A stretch of 40,244 nt of DNA from Leptospira sp. (GCA_016742255.1 JACVCB010000030.1:1-40244), one strand, 5' to 3'. Positions 1 through 8,936 are shown, numbered from the stretch's first letter. Numbers and translations are program-made. Notes: generated by a model not told the origin, from the sequence alone.

Positions 1-687
1 GTCTACCGCAACTTTCACATGGTCTCTAACCTTTCTTACTTCATCCCCTTCGATATGGTCCCTCGCCATATCATATGCATAAGCTCGCACCGACACATCT
101 TTGACAGCTAGAGCACGGTATTCGGGTGTTCCCATCGCATAATGATTGTTCTCACAAATGAAAACAACTGGTAGTTTCCAGATAGCAGCAAGGTTGAGTC
201 CTTCGTGAAAAGAACCAATATTGGCAGCTCCTTCACCAAAAAAACAAATGGTGACTGAATCTTCTTTTTTATACTTGGAGGCAAATGCGATCCCAGCAGC
301 GAGTGAGATATGACCACCTACAATTCCATGCCCTCCCATAAAGTGAGCATTTTTATCAAAAAAATGCATCGATCCTCCATTTCCTTTGGAGACTCCAGTT
401 GCCTTTCCAAAAAGTTCTGCCATCAGTGCGTTCGGATGTAAACCACGAGCGAGTGCGTGTCCATGGTCACGGTAAGTCGAGACAATATAGTCATGAGGAG
501 TGAGAGCAGCAATGGAACCAACACCAACTGCCTCTTGCCCAATGTACAAATGCAGAAACCCGCCAATTTTTCCAACACTGTATGCTTTCGCCGCAGCCTC
601 TTCAAACTTTCGTATAAGTACCATTTGCCTGTAGAACTCTTGTAATTCGCTCACAGATTGTGAGTCTTTGGGGATAGAAGAAACCAA
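1..687 (-). CDS. pdhA: Pyruvate dehydrogenase E1 component, alpha subunit (3' end outside window)
   Basis: This is the thiamine-diphosphate-dependent E1 alpha subunit, which with E1 beta decarboxylates pyruvate and passes the acetyl group to the E2 lipoyl domain. Reading the minus strand from 687 gives 229 codons open to the window edge. Visible motifs are the E1-alpha signature STYRDHGHALARG, then GGSMHFFD, GGHGIVGGH, and the cofactor-binding stretch GEGAANIGSFHEGLN...ENN, where the usual GDG reads GEG. The start is a TTG at 687-685, placed by a GGAGG ribosome-binding site six bases upstream (complement of 694-698). The next in-frame ATG would remove conserved N-terminal sequence. The beta subunit would be expected further left. 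It is divergent from the gene at 792. A related branched-chain or acetoin dehydrogenase alpha subunit is possible, but the pyruvate form is the most likely. Confidence 0.88.
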   Translation of the reverse strand, partial: MVSSIPKDSQSVSELQEFYRQMVLIRKFEEAAAKAYSVGKIGGFLHLYIGQEAVGVGSIAALTPHDYIVSTYRDHGHALARGLHPNALMAELFGKATGVSKGNGGSMHFFDKNAHFMGGHGIVGGHISLAAGIAFASKYKKEDSVTICFFGEGAANIGSFHEGLNLAAIWKLPVVFICENNHYAMGTPEYRALAVKDVSVRAYAYDMARDHIEGDEVRKVRDHVKVAVD

Positions 688-791
688 ATAGAACCTCCAA
701 AACCACTAAAAAACTACACTATTTAGACAAAGAAAGAAAGCAAAAATCTTGCTCTTAAAAGAACATAAAAGACAGTTTCCCTAGGACCTTT

Positions 792-2075
792 ATGAAAATT
801 ACGAGTGCTGGTATCGAATTCCTAGAATTCAATGAATTTAAAAATTTTGCTGTGGATTATGATCTGTTAGGTTCTGTCTCACTCAGTGAACCTGTTGTTG
901 ATAAAAATGGAAACATTCTTATCAAAGAAAAAGTAGCAATCAAAGAAAACGTATTAAAAAAATTAGAAGGATTAGAAGGGAATTATATTCCTTCCTTCAA
1001 ACTTGCAATGTCAAAAGATTTAATGAAGATGCTTCGACAAGTTTTGTCAAAAGCAATCTTAAATCGGGTTGATGATAGGTCTAATGAATTCATTTTCCAC
1101 CTTTATGAACAAAATGCAGAACGAATGGCTAGTCTAAAGGGGATCATTCAAAACTCATTTTATTCGAAAACAGTTGCCTTATCATTTTTTCGCATTTTAC
1201 TTTCACACAAAGAATTTTTTAATCATCTTGCAGATTTTGGACTCCTCAGTTTGGGATCTGTCATCCAAAAACAATACGGATTTAAAATGGTGAACCGTTA
1301 TAGTTTTTTAGCAGGTTTATGCGCTGATATTTCTGTATCCAAAGAAGGTTTGTACAGACAAAGTTTTTTTGGTTCCTCTCTTACATCTGCTGTGAACCTC
1401 AGTATCGAAATCGCACGTAAACTCAATTTACCAGAAGAAGTGATTAGTGCAATTAACAACCATGGAAATTCTAATTTTGAAATTCCAGGTGTGAACCCAG
1501 CCAATGTCAATGTAGAAGACTTACGAAAACACCAATTGAACCAAGACTTACTACTCGGCAGTGGAATGGAAGACGATGCAAGTGATGACGAGGAAGAAGC
1601 GGGAGAATATGCCGATAACACCGCAGAAGTCACGTTAGATGCACTTAAGATTGCTCGTTATATCATGGAGAATCTAAAGGTCACAACAGACAAAGAACAT
1701 GTTTCGGAAAAACTCCTCGTAATGTTTACTTATAATGCAGAGAAGGGACTATTCCGAAAAGATTTGGCAGATCCAATGATTGATCGGTTTAAAGAATTTG
1801 ACCATGCCATCAAACGGATTCGAACCATTGCCGAAATTGAAAACAAATGTAAATTCCAAACATCAGCTTGGGCTTATCCAAAACCAAAATCTTCCCAAAT
1901 TGTTTGTAAGGACCGAAATTACCAATGCCCTTGGATTGTCAATGGATGGGACCTTCGGATTATCTCTCCTCAAGATCCATTTGGTTACATCGGTACTGCT
2001 TTAGATGTAGGAACCTATCCCAAATGTGCGTTAGAGGAAGAACTCCACGCAAAAATCAAATACACGGATTCCTAA
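792..2075 (+). CDS. Degenerate HD-GYP-like protein, probably catalytically inactive
   Basis: This 427-aa soluble protein has the layout of HD-GYP cyclic-di-GMP phosphodiesterases. An N-terminal segment (about residues 25-90) reads GSVSLSEPVVDKNGNILI, as in the region preceding many HD-GYP domains. A helical domain follows from about 100 to 290. Where an active enzyme has L-L-H-D-I-G this protein has LAGLCADIS (residues 173-181), so the metal-binding His is Ala. Where the HHE..DG.GYP signature belongs, it has INNHGNSNFEIPG (221-233). Most metal ligands are therefore missing. An acidic stretch rich in Asp/Glu (about 258-275) separates the domain from a C-terminal part with several cysteines. 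I infer a non-catalytic regulator or binding protein. ATG at 792 follows a weak TAGGA. It stands alone and ends at a terminator shared with the convergent lipoprotein gene. Confidence 0.6.
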   Translation: MKITSAGIEFLEFNEFKNFAVDYDLLGSVSLSEPVVDKNGNILIKEKVAIKENVLKKLEGLEGNYIPSFKLAMSKDLMKMLRQVLSKAILNRVDDRSNEFIFHLYEQNAERMASLKGIIQNSFYSKTVALSFFRILLSHKEFFNHLADFGLLSLGSVIQKQYGFKMVNRYSFLAGLCADISVSKEGLYRQSFFGSSLTSAVNLSIEIARKLNLPEEVISAINNHGNSNFEIPGVNPANVNVEDLRKHQLNQDLLLGSGMEDDASDDEEEAGEYADNTAEVTLDALKIARYIMENLKVTTDKEHVSEKLLVMFTYNAEKGLFRKDLADPMIDRFKEFDHAIKRIRTIAEIENKCKFQTSAWAYPKPKSSQIVCKDRNYQCPWIVNGWDLRIISPQDPFGYIGTALDVGTYPKCALEEELHAKIKYTDS

Positions 2076-2085
2076 AAGGGCAAAA

Positions 2086-2114
2086 AAAAACCAACCGAAG
2101 ATCGGTTGGTTTTT
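2086..2114. terminator. Bidirectional intrinsic terminator
   Basis: A perfect hairpin lies between two convergent genes. The arm 2087-2098 (core ACCAACCGA) pairs with 2102-2113 around a three-base AGA loop. A run of A precedes it and a run of T follows it, so a U-tract is present in both directions. It can end both the 792-2075 gene and the lipoprotein gene on the other strand. Confidence 0.85.
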
Positions 2115-2137
2115 GGTTTAAAAACGATAAAAAGGAA

Positions 2138-2386
2138 TTAGAAACCAGCTGGTTTTTTAATGTCTTTTGTTGCGTCTTTAACAGCGCCAGTAGCAGCTTT
2201 TTTTACTTCTGTTTCAGCAGTTTTTACAGCTGCATCTACTTTTTTCTCTACTTCAGTAGTTACTTTTTTTGCTGCATCTTCAACAGTTTCCATTTTTTCT
2301 TCTACAACTGGCTCTTCTTTTTTGCAGAAAGCAAGTCCAGAAGCCATAGTTACACCGAGAATTAAAACGAGTAGTTTTTTGTTCAT
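2138..2386 (-). CDS. Small Lys/Ala/Glu-rich lipoprotein
   Basis: This is an 82-aa predicted lipoprotein. The signal peptide MNKKLLVLILGVTMASGLAF is followed by Cys21, a relaxed lipobox of the kind spirochaetes tolerate (Phe at -1). The mature part is highly charged and helical, with imperfect repeats around V(E/K)KKVDAAV, TEVKKAA, AVKDATKD, resembling LEA-like or coiled-coil amphipathic repeats. It contains no enzymatic motif. A GGAG ribosome-binding site is at the complement of 2397-2400. Similar small abundant lipoproteins are common in Leptospira. The function is unknown; a periplasm-facing or surface structural role is only a guess. It is a single-gene unit between the fbp terminator and the shared terminator at 2086-2114. 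Confidence 0.75.
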   Translation of the reverse strand: MNKKLLVLILGVTMASGLAFCKKEEPVVEEKMETVEDAAKKVTTEVEKKVDAAVKTAETEVKKAATGAVKDATKDIKKPAGF

Positions 2387-2450
2387 CGAAAGTTTTCTCC
2401 TAAAAATCTTTTAATTCTGCCAAAACTACACGATCTTCGTTTCCATTGAA

Positions 2451-2480
2451 AGAAATTTCTGAATGGAATCAGAAATTTCT
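2451..2480 (-). terminator. Hairpin built of two AGAAATTTCT palindromes, likely fbp terminator
   Basis: The ten-base palindrome AGAAATTTCT occurs at 2451-2460 and again at 2471-2480. The whole forms a 12-bp stem (AGAAATTTCTGA with TCAGAAATTTCT) and a six-base loop. It starts eight bases after the fbp stop codon on the minus strand and is followed by a short T-stretch in that direction, so a terminator is the simplest reading. The paired palindromes also lie upstream of the small lipoprotein gene and could be protein-binding sites. Confidence 0.5.
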
Positions 2481-2487
2481 AAGGAAT

Positions 2488-3519
2488 TTATTTTGGAACA
2501 AATGTAAGGAATTCTTCTACTTCTCTTTTGCTTCCAATGATGAGCGTTGTTCGTTCATGGAGTTCCTTTGGAGTGAGGTCCAAAATTCGTTCTCCTTTTA
2601 CGGTCACTGCCATACCACCTGCTTGTTCTGCAATGAACGCCATGGGAGCTGCTTCATATAACAAACGCAGTTTTCCATTTGGGTATTTGCTGGATTTTGT
2701 ATCGTTTGGATAGAGGAAAATCCCACCTTTTAACAGGTTTCTGTGGAAATCTGCTACGAGGGAACCAATGTAACGTGCAGTTTTTGGTTTTTTTCCACCT
2801 TCGATGGATTTGATTTTTTGTAAGTAGGCTTGGACTTCAGGTGACCAATAGGAAGCATTCCCTTCATTGGCAGAATAAATATCGCCAGCTTCTGGCATTT
2901 GCATGTTCGGGTGCGAAAGTAAAAATTCTCCCACACTTGGGTCGAGTGTGAATCCAGAAACTCCCTTTCCAGTTGATAAAACAAGCATGGTAGAGGATCC
3001 ATAAATGATATAACCCGCACAACGTTGTAAATGGCCTTTTTGGAGTAGGTCTTTTTCTGTCCCTGGTTCTTTGGAATTTGGTTCTAATCTTTGGTGGATG
3101 GAAAAAATGGTTCCAATGGATACATTGGTATCAATATTCGATGAACCATCCAAAGGATCAATTGCCATCGTGTACTTTCCAATATTGTACCCACCAGGGA
3201 TTGGGATGATGGCTTCATGTTCTTCACTGGCAAGAACACAAAGGTGGCCACAGATTTTTAAGGATTGGTTGAAGGCATTGTCTGCGTATTGGTCCAGTTT
3301 CATCTGGGTTTCGCCTTGGACATTTGTGTCTTCTGTGGCACCCAAAATGTCATCGAGGAGTCCCGCTTTCCTCACTTCTCGGCCTACAATTTTTGCTGCA
3401 TAAACCAAATGGCTAAGAAGGGCGGTGAATTCTCCCGATGCGTGCGGGATTTTGAGTTGCTCTTCCAGGATGAATTGTGAGAGAGAAATGAGTTTTTTTT
3501 GTTTCGGTGTTGCGTTCAC
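2488..3519 (-). CDS. fbp: Fructose-1,6-bisphosphatase, class I
   Basis: This enzyme hydrolyses fructose 1,6-bisphosphate to fructose 6-phosphate, the committed step of gluconeogenesis. The class I signatures are clear: SEEHE (metal-binding Glu pair), the sequence AIDPLDGSSNID (about residues 119-130) that binds Mg2+ and the 1-phosphate, and late sugar-phosphate-binding sequences including RYIGSLVADFHR and KLRLLYEAAPMAFI. I place the start at the GTG at 3519-3517, giving 343 aa. It has a GGGGA upstream and begins just before the conserved ATPKQKKLISLSQFILEEQ. The frame stays open to a TTG at 3573 with a better AGGAG, and to a TTG at 3603, but the added residues look non-conserved. Leptospira live on fatty acids, so an active gluconeogenic FBPase fits their metabolism. 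It is monocistronic and ends at the hairpin 2451-2480. Confidence 0.93.
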   Translation of the reverse strand: MNATPKQKKLISLSQFILEEQLKIPHASGEFTALLSHLVYAAKIVGREVRKAGLLDDILGATEDTNVQGETQMKLDQYADNAFNQSLKICGHLCVLASEEHEAIIPIPGGYNIGKYTMAIDPLDGSSNIDTNVSIGTIFSIHQRLEPNSKEPGTEKDLLQKGHLQRCAGYIIYGSSTMLVLSTGKGVSGFTLDPSVGEFLLSHPNMQMPEAGDIYSANEGNASYWSPEVQAYLQKIKSIEGGKKPKTARYIGSLVADFHRNLLKGGIFLYPNDTKSSKYPNGKLRLLYEAAPMAFIAEQAGGMAVTVKGERILDLTPKELHERTTLIIGSKREVEEFLTFVPK

Positions 3520-3629
3520 AGTTTCCCCGAGGTTGTTTTTTACACCATTTTTGTGGTTGTGGGTAGGGAGCAAATCCTTTCTCCTTTTGAAAGTGGATGA
3601 CAAATCCGATACTGTACGTTAGAACCTCC

Positions 3630-4454
3630 ATGACTGAGCCAATGCACCTAATCCCTTCTCCTTCTATGCAGATGACAGACTACCATTCCCGCCGTTTGGG
3701 GCTCAGTTTTGCCAGTGTTGGTGCTTATATGGGTTGGGTGTATTTAGGAAAAGAATTAGTTTATGAATTTGGGCAAACGAAGGAAGAGGATAAAATCCGA
3801 GGGATTGTCTCTAGTTCGTACTCCCATTGGACCCGCACTATGGGGTATTTATCTCCCATTACCATAGAGTCCTTTCGTGAAAATGAGAGAGAAGTGGAAT
3901 TATCTGTCATCCGATTGCCTGAAGGGGAAGTCCCTGTTTATGTTTTGGTTTTACTCGAAAAAGGGCAAAGTTTACCACCTAGGGTTTGGGAAGATCTTTC
4001 GAACCAAGTCCTAACCTTTTGTGCGACTGGGATTTCCCTTCGCGAAAAGAATTTACTCGATTTTGAAACCATCACAGAACCCATTCTCAAACGAATGGAG
4101 AAGGCGTTTCAGGGAGAAACAAAATCAGGAGTGATTGCTTTTTTCCACCTCCAAGACTTAAGCCCCTTTTTCAAACCCATGGGGGTCATCAAAAGCCAAG
4201 AAATTCTACGAGAAGTGACGGCCACCCTCCACAAAGAAACGAGGGAAAACGAATTCAATTTCCAACTGAACCCTAGGTCCTATTTTTTATTTTGCCCTGG
4301 GGAAACATTGGATGGAGCGAACCACCGGTTCGGATCTTTGTACTTTCCCTCCAAACATTTGATTTTGGACTATAAATTGAAGATTTTCCCGATTGATGCG
4401 GACGTTTTGGCGGATGATGCCAAGTTTTCGTCCATTTTTCTTGAAAATTTCTAA
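3630..4454 (+). CDS. Uncharacterised protein, possible degenerate GGDEF-like C-terminal domain
   Basis: I do not recognise this 274-aa protein. It has no signal peptide or membrane span. The first about 140 residues are mixed alpha/beta (YMGWVYLGKELVYEFG; EVELSVIRLPEGEVPVYVLVLL). The last about 120 residues begin GVIAFFHLQDLSPFF and continue KSQEILREVTATLHK, then NPRSYFLFCPGE. That order of a strand, an Asp-Leu segment, a long helix and a further strand faintly recalls a diguanylate-cyclase fold that has lost the GGDEF signature. This is inference only. The start is uncertain: ATG at 3630 is chosen, the frame opens at an ATG at 3597, and neither has a good ribosome-binding site. Weak promoter-like boxes TTGAAA (3587-3592) and GATACT (3608-3613) lie just upstream. 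It is divergent from fbp. Confidence 0.6.
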   Translation: MTEPMHLIPSPSMQMTDYHSRRLGLSFASVGAYMGWVYLGKELVYEFGQTKEEDKIRGIVSSSYSHWTRTMGYLSPITIESFRENEREVELSVIRLPEGEVPVYVLVLLEKGQSLPPRVWEDLSNQVLTFCATGISLREKNLLDFETITEPILKRMEKAFQGETKSGVIAFFHLQDLSPFFKPMGVIKSQEILREVTATLHKETRENEFNFQLNPRSYFLFCPGETLDGANHRFGSLYFPSKHLILDYKLKIFPIDADVLADDAKFSSIFLENF

Positions 4455-4472
4455 AAGCAATTTTACGCTGAA

Positions 4473-4502
4473 TTGACAGAATAGGGCTCTTTCCGATACC
4501 GT
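4473..4502 (+). promoter_or_regulatory. Promoter candidate for the rpsU-yqeY-dnaG-rpoD operon
   Basis: A perfect -35 hexamer TTGACA lies at 4473-4478. With an 18-base spacer a poor -10 TACCGT lies at 4497-4502. It sits between the upstream stop codon (4454) and the rpsU ribosome-binding site (4526-4529), the only sizeable gap before the four-gene operon. Confidence 0.4.
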
Positions 4503-4536
4503 CAAAACTAGACCATTTTTACAAAAGGACAGTTGT

Positions 4537-4761
4537 TTGTCTATGACCCCACAAGTAGGGATTTATTTAAAAGAAGGGGAATCTATTGAGGCAGCGCTTC
4601 GTAGATTCAAAAGAGATTGTGCAAATGCTGGTATCATGAGCGAAATCAAACGCCGTGAATACTTTGAAAAGCCAAGTGTCATTAAGAAAAAAGCAGTGGA
4701 AGCTGCAAAACGCAAACGAGACAAAAAGAAAAGATTATTTGCTAAAAAAGATAAACTTTAA
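4537..4761 (+). CDS. rpsU: 30S ribosomal protein S21
   Basis: This small basic protein of the 30S subunit is involved in initiation complex formation. The S21 core is obvious: VGIYLKEGESIEAALRRFKRDC, followed by EIKRREYFEKPS and a lysine/arginine-rich tail. Two starts are possible: TTG at 4537, seven bases after AGGA (4526-4529), and ATG at 4543, which would have a 13-base spacing. I favour TTG on spacing, giving 74 aa, but ATG (72 aa) cannot be excluded. It is first in the classical macromolecular-synthesis operon, with yqeY 19 bases downstream. Confidence 0.92.
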   Translation: MSMTPQVGIYLKEGESIEAALRRFKRDCANAGIMSEIKRREYFEKPSVIKKKAVEAAKRKRDKKKRLFAKKDKL

Positions 4762-4780
4762 TCTTTAAGCTGGTTTTCCT

Positions 4781-5236
4781 ATGACCCTGCAAGAGACGAT
4801 CAATTCCGATCTAAAAACGGCGTTAAAAGCCAAGGATGAAACAGTCCTCGGCACCTTACGTCTAATGAAAGCAGAAATTCAATATGAATTAACGAAAACT
4901 GGCGCTTCTGAACTTTCGGATACTGCAGTCATGCAGATCCTCAAATCCAATTACAAACGCCGTAAGGATACCGCTTTGGAATATGACAAAGCGAATCGTC
5001 CCGATCTGTCGAGTAAAGAAATTGAAGAAGCAGAAATCATCTCACGTTATATTCCAAAAGAAGTCTCCGAAGAAGAAATTAACAAAGCAGTGAAAGAAGC
5101 TGTAACCCAGTTAGGTGCAAGTGGACCTCAGGATATGGGAAAGGTGATGGGGAATGTAATGGCAAAATTTAAAGGACAAAATATAGACGGCTCCAAGGTA
5201 TCCTCCCTCGTTAAACAAGCACTTAGCGCCAGTTAA
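4781..5236 (+). CDS. yqeY: GatB/YqeY domain protein
   Basis: This 151-aa protein matches the YqeY family throughout: an N-terminal helical part (MTLQETINSDLKTALKAKDE, LGTLRLMKAEIQ) and a C-terminal helical domain like the tail of GatB (SRYIPKEVSEEEI, DMGKVMGNVMAKFKG, GSKVSSLVKQAL). The GatB tail domain contacts tRNA in the amidotransferase, so an RNA or tRNA-related role is usually proposed for YqeY; the precise function is not established. It lies between rpsU and dnaG, an order also seen in other bacteria. ATG is at 4781, and the dnaG start is 12 bases beyond the stop codon. Confidence 0.9.
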   Translation: MTLQETINSDLKTALKAKDETVLGTLRLMKAEIQYELTKTGASELSDTAVMQILKSNYKRRKDTALEYDKANRPDLSSKEIEEAEIISRYIPKEVSEEEINKAVKEAVTQLGASGPQDMGKVMGNVMAKFKGQNIDGSKVSSLVKQALSAS

Positions 5237-5248
5237 AAAAACTAAACT

Positions 5249-7060
5249 GTGAATCCTTACCAAAGTTTTAAAGAAAGAGTTCGCAGAGAAGTCTCCATTG
5301 ACTCCTACATCAACCGATTTGTTCCCTTACGCCGTATGGGCAGGAACCTCGTTGGCATTTGTCCATTCCATAATGAAAAAACTCCGTCATTCAATGTAAA
5401 CCCAGAAGGTGGGTTTTATCATTGTTTTGGTTGTAAGGCATCTGGTGATTTATTCCGTTTTGTGATGGATTACCAAAAAGTAGATTTTTTAAAATCCCTC
5501 GAAATCCTTTCGGAATACTCTGGCATTCCCCTTGTGGAACGCACCAAGGAAGAAGAAGAGTCTGAACGAAAAAAAGAAGCACTCTACCAAATTTCACAAA
5601 AAGCACTTGAATACTTCCAAAAAAATCTAAATACGGCTGCCGGTGAACTGGCGTTAAAGTATCTTGAGTCTCGCGGATTGTACAGCGAAGATATAAAAGT
5701 ATTTCAAATTGGATTTGGACTTCCTGGATTTGGAAACTTACGTGGCGAATTGTTAAAAACAGAAGCCGAGGTAAAATTAGGGGAACAATTGGGTCTACTC
5801 AAACGCCAAGACCAAAACAAAGACCCATATGATTTTTTTCGCAATCGGATCATGTTCCCTGTGATTGATACAAGAGGGCGAGTGGTTGCTTTTTCTGGAA
5901 GGATCCTCGGTGAATCTGAAGAAGCAAAATACATTAATAGTCCAAACTCTTTGATATATGATAAAAGTCGTATATTTTACAATTTGAATTTATCCCAAGA
6001 TAGCATACGTAAAACAAGAGAAGCAGTGATCGTGGAAGGCGTGTTTGATGCTATCGGACTCTTTCGCAAAGGAATTGAATTTGTTGTCGCCCCGCTTGGT
6101 ACGGGATTTACGGAAGGGCATGTTCGCATCTTAAAAAACATGGCGGACAAAGTGTACTTAATGATGGATTCCGATAAAGCGGGAACCAAAGGTGCTTTCC
6201 GGGCCGTGAACCTTCTCTCCAAAGAGGGAGTGGTTGTCAAAGTATGTCATATTCCAGAAGGAAAAGATCCTTTTGATTATTCTCTCAAACATAACAAACA
6301 AGAGATCCGAGATTTACTCGAGGGTGCCGCACCTGCCTCTCAGTTTATGATCCGAGAAATCCTGGGTGGGGCAGGTCCCACATCTCTTGCCGAAGAAAAA
6401 CAGGCTGGGGTGAAAAAACTTTTTGAATTTTTAAAACCCATGGAAAAGGAAACCGACAAACAGGTCTATTTAGAGGAGGGTGCACGCCAGCTTGGACTAT
6501 CGTTTTCTTCTCTTTTTCAGGATTTTCGTGGGAAACCAGGTGTAACTTCGACCCCTGCCGTTGTCGATACTAAGAAAGACCGTTCCATTCAAAAACCGGG
6601 GAAACCTTCTCCTGTTTTAATTTGTGAGCGGAAAATGATCGCAATGCTCATCCAAAATTTGGAGTTATTCAGTTTTGCTGATGATTTATTGTCGCTCGAG
6701 TTTCGTGATGAGGTTTCTGCCTTTTTTTGGGACTATTTATATACAAAGTATTTGCAGAATGAGAACCTAACGGCTGCAGAAATTCTTTCGAGGGAAGAAA
6801 TTCCTTCGGAATACCTGGGACTAATTGCTGAACATTTTTCGGCCGATGTATCAGTAACCCCAGCTACATTTAAAGCGATGTTTCTTTACCATGCGGATTT
6901 GTTGGATGACGCAAGGATGGAAGAACTTGTCAAAGAAATGGCCAAACCTGACTTAACGATTGAAGAAAAGAACAATCTACTGTCAGAACTTTCACTTTTG
7001 AAGAGTGAAAAAAATAAGAGATCTGTGTATCTCAGAACGATCCAAACGTTAGAAGTCTAA
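5249..7060 (+). CDS. dnaG: DNA primase
   Basis: DnaG makes the RNA primers for the replication fork and works with the DnaB helicase. The N-terminal zinc ribbon has Cys38, His41, Cys59 and Cys62 ([14 protein letters not shown]...YHCFGC). The RNA polymerase core follows, including the TOPRIM domain with Glu263 and Asp267 in [10 protein letters not shown] and the acidic DSD at 307-309. The about 150-residue C-terminal part (from about 450) is the variable helicase-interacting region. The length of 603 aa is normal. The start is GTG at 5249; the N-terminus [20 protein letters not shown] matches the family, so no later start is acceptable. No clear ribosome-binding site is seen, which suggests coupling to yqeY. 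rpoD starts 16 bases after the stop. Confidence 0.96.
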   Translation: MNPYQSFKERVRREVSIDSYINRFVPLRRMGRNLVGICPFHNEKTPSFNVNPEGGFYHCFGCKASGDLFRFVMDYQKVDFLKSLEILSEYSGIPLVERTKEEEESERKKEALYQISQKALEYFQKNLNTAAGELALKYLESRGLYSEDIKVFQIGFGLPGFGNLRGELLKTEAEVKLGEQLGLLKRQDQNKDPYDFFRNRIMFPVIDTRGRVVAFSGRILGESEEAKYINSPNSLIYDKSRIFYNLNLSQDSIRKTREAVIVEGVFDAIGLFRKGIEFVVAPLGTGFTEGHVRILKNMADKVYLMMDSDKAGTKGAFRAVNLLSKEGVVVKVCHIPEGKDPFDYSLKHNKQEIRDLLEGAAPASQFMIREILGGAGPTSLAEEKQAGVKKLFEFLKPMEKETDKQVYLEEGARQLGLSFSSLFQDFRGKPGVTSTPAVVDTKKDRSIQKPGKPSPVLICERKMIAMLIQNLELFSFADDLLSLEFRDEVSAFFWDYLYTKYLQNENLTAAEILSREEIPSEYLGLIAEHFSADVSVTPATFKAMFLYHADLLDDARMEELVKEMAKPDLTIEEKNNLLSELSLLKSEKNKRSVYLRTIQTLEV

Positions 7061-7076
7061 AGAGGATAAAGGTAGA

Positions 7077-8849
7077 ATGGAAAATCTAGCAAGCCTACCA
7101 GAAGTACAAAAGATAATCTCCATCGGAAAAGCAAACCGAGAGGTATCGTATGATGAGATCAATGAAATACTACCGGATAAAATTCTAAACTCCGAAAAGA
7201 TTGACGATGTCTTTACCTTGTTACACGAGATGGGGATTGAAATCGTAGAGGAGTATTCCAAAAAATCTTTGGAAGAGTCTAGTTCCCTTACTACGACCAA
7301 AGAAGAAACTACCAAAGAAACAAAAGAAAAACCGGCACGTAAAAAAAGAGAGTCCAGTGTTTCTTCTAGTTCTGAGGATCCAATTCGACTTTACCTCAAG
7401 GAAATTGGTAAGGTTTCTCTGATCTCGGGAGAAACAGAAGTGTTTCTTGCCAAACGAATTGAGAAGGGTGAAAAGATCATTGAAGAAACCATTTTAAGTT
7501 CTTCGATCCTTAGACAAAACTTTGCGAAACTCATTCCGAAAATTAAGTCCAAAAAAATCAAAGTTTATGACTTGGTGAAAGTGGACAAAATGTACGCACT
7601 CAACCAAGAGCAAGCGGACAAATTAGAAAAAGTATTTTTTGAAAATATGGAACTCATCCAACAGGATGAAAAAGTTCTAAACGAATCCACAAACCGCATT
7701 CGAAAGTATTCTGAAAATTCTAAGAAGTTCAAAGAACTCAAAGAAAAAATCGATATGTCTACGGGCAAAATTGATGAAGCCATTCGTAAAATTGGTGTTT
7801 CCCAAAAAGAAATCCAAAAGATCTCTCAAAAGATCAAGTCGATGGTTTTCCGTGTTAAGGAAATCGAAAAACATTTCTTAAAAATCAAAGCCAAATACGG
7901 TCATGATGTTCGTGAAATCAAAGCACTCAACCGTTTCATCGAAAAAAATGAAAACTTAGATGAAATCGAAAAAATGATGGGTTGTGATATTGATGAAGTC
8001 AGAGAAGTCATCAAAGACATTCGTAACAACGAAAGAAAACTCCGTCGTATGGAACAGGAAGCAGGTTCTCCTGTTGGGGAAATCAAAGATTGGGGTGAAA
8101 AAATCATCAAAGGGGAAAGGGAAATTGCACAAGCAAAACGTGAACTTGTGCGAGCAAACCTTCGTTTGGTGGTCTCCATTGCAAAACGATATGCCAACCG
8201 TGGGATGCATTTCTTTGACCTCATCCAAGAAGGAAACATTGGTCTCATTCGTGCTGTAGATAAGTTTGAATACAAAAAGGGGTATAAGTTTTCCACTTAT
8301 GCCACTTGGTGGATTAGACAAGCGATCACTCGTGCGATCTCAGACCAAGCTCGTACGATCCGTGTTCCAGTTCACATGATCGAACAGGTAAACAAGGTGA
8401 TCCGAGAAACTCGTCTCTTCGTACAAGAGTTTGGTCGTGATCCTTCTAATGATGAAATTGCAGAACGACTCGGCTGGCCTGTACAAAAAGTAAAGGCTGT
8501 AAAAAACGTAGCACGGGAACCAATTTCACTCGAGATCCCTGTGGGTTCCGAGGAAGATTCGGAACTTGGAGATTTTATCGAAGACAAGGAAGTGATTTCG
8601 CCACTGAACTCAGCTGCATCTTCCATCCTTTCCGAACAAATCAGACAAGTGTTACAAACACTTCCTGCGCGGGAACAAAAAGTCATTCGTATGCGTTTTG
8701 GTTTGGATGATGGATATGCACAAACACTCGAAGAAGTGGGTTACCAATTCAAAGTGACACGTGAAAGGATTCGTCAGATTGAAGCAAAAGCGTTACGTCG
8801 TCTCCGCCACCCAAGTCGCTCGAAAAAACTGAAAGACTATATCGATTAA
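7077..8849 (+). CDS. rpoD: RNA polymerase primary sigma factor (sigma-70)
   Basis: This is the housekeeping sigma factor, which directs core RNA polymerase to -10/-35 promoters. The 590-aa protein has an acidic N-terminal region 1.1-like part (1-65) and a charged linker. Region 1.2 is [15 protein letters not shown] (from residue 101). A long non-conserved helical insert of about 200 residues comes before region 2, as in proteobacterial RpoD. Region 2 runs from about residue 358 ([17 protein letters not shown], then [34 protein letters not shown]). Region 3 follows, then region 4 with the helix-turn-helix [16 protein letters not shown] near 562. It is last in the operon and is followed by the terminator at 8882-8924. 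Confidence 0.97.
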   Translation: MENLASLPEVQKIISIGKANREVSYDEINEILPDKILNSEKIDDVFTLLHEMGIEIVEEYSKKSLEESSSLTTTKEETTKETKEKPARKKRESSVSSSSEDPIRLYLKEIGKVSLISGETEVFLAKRIEKGEKIIEETILSSSILRQNFAKLIPKIKSKKIKVYDLVKVDKMYALNQEQADKLEKVFFENMELIQQDEKVLNESTNRIRKYSENSKKFKELKEKIDMSTGKIDEAIRKIGVSQKEIQKISQKIKSMVFRVKEIEKHFLKIKAKYGHDVREIKALNRFIEKNENLDEIEKMMGCDIDEVREVIKDIRNNERKLRRMEQEAGSPVGEIKDWGEKIIKGEREIAQAKRELVRANLRLVVSIAKRYANRGMHFFDLIQEGNIGLIRAVDKFEYKKGYKFSTYATWWIRQAITRAISDQARTIRVPVHMIEQVNKVIRETRLFVQEFGRDPSNDEIAERLGWPVQKVKAVKNVAREPISLEIPVGSEEDSELGDFIEDKEVISPLNSAASSILSEQIRQVLQTLPAREQKVIRMRFGLDDGYAQTLEEVGYQFKVTRERIRQIEAKALRRLRHPSRSKKLKDYID

Positions 8850-8881
8850 GCAAAACTGTTTTTCGCTTGATTGGTCTTCCG

Positions 8882-8924
8882 AAGAGATTCATGGTTTGGA
8901 AAATCCATGGATCTCTTTTTTTTT
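8882..8924 (+). terminator. Intrinsic terminator of the rpsU-rpoD operon
   Basis: A stem of about 12 bp (8883-8894 AGAGATTCATGG with 8905-8916 CCATGGATCTCT, one G-U pair) has a ten-base loop and is followed directly by nine T residues (8916-8924). It begins 33 bases after the rpoD stop. It also covers two of the possible start codons of the next gene and argues against them. Confidence 0.9.
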
Positions 8925-8936
8925 ATTCAATTCAAA

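Noticed and set aside
457..645. Short open frames on both strands inside 1-687
   Set aside because: They are out-of-frame readings of pdhA, whose minus-strand frame shows continuous E1-alpha motifs.
1925..2365. 146-codon plus-strand frame overlapping the end of the HD-GYP-like gene, the terminator and the small lipoprotein
   Set aside because: It crosses a strong terminator and is antisense to a lipoprotein with a good signal peptide; its Phe/Ser/Cys-rich sequence is typical of a shadow frame.
3520..3603. N-terminal extension of FBPase from TTG 3573 or TTG 3603
   Set aside because: TTG 3573 has a good AGGAG, but the extra residues are unlike the conserved FBPase N-terminus, and the 343-aa form matches the usual family length; not fully excluded.
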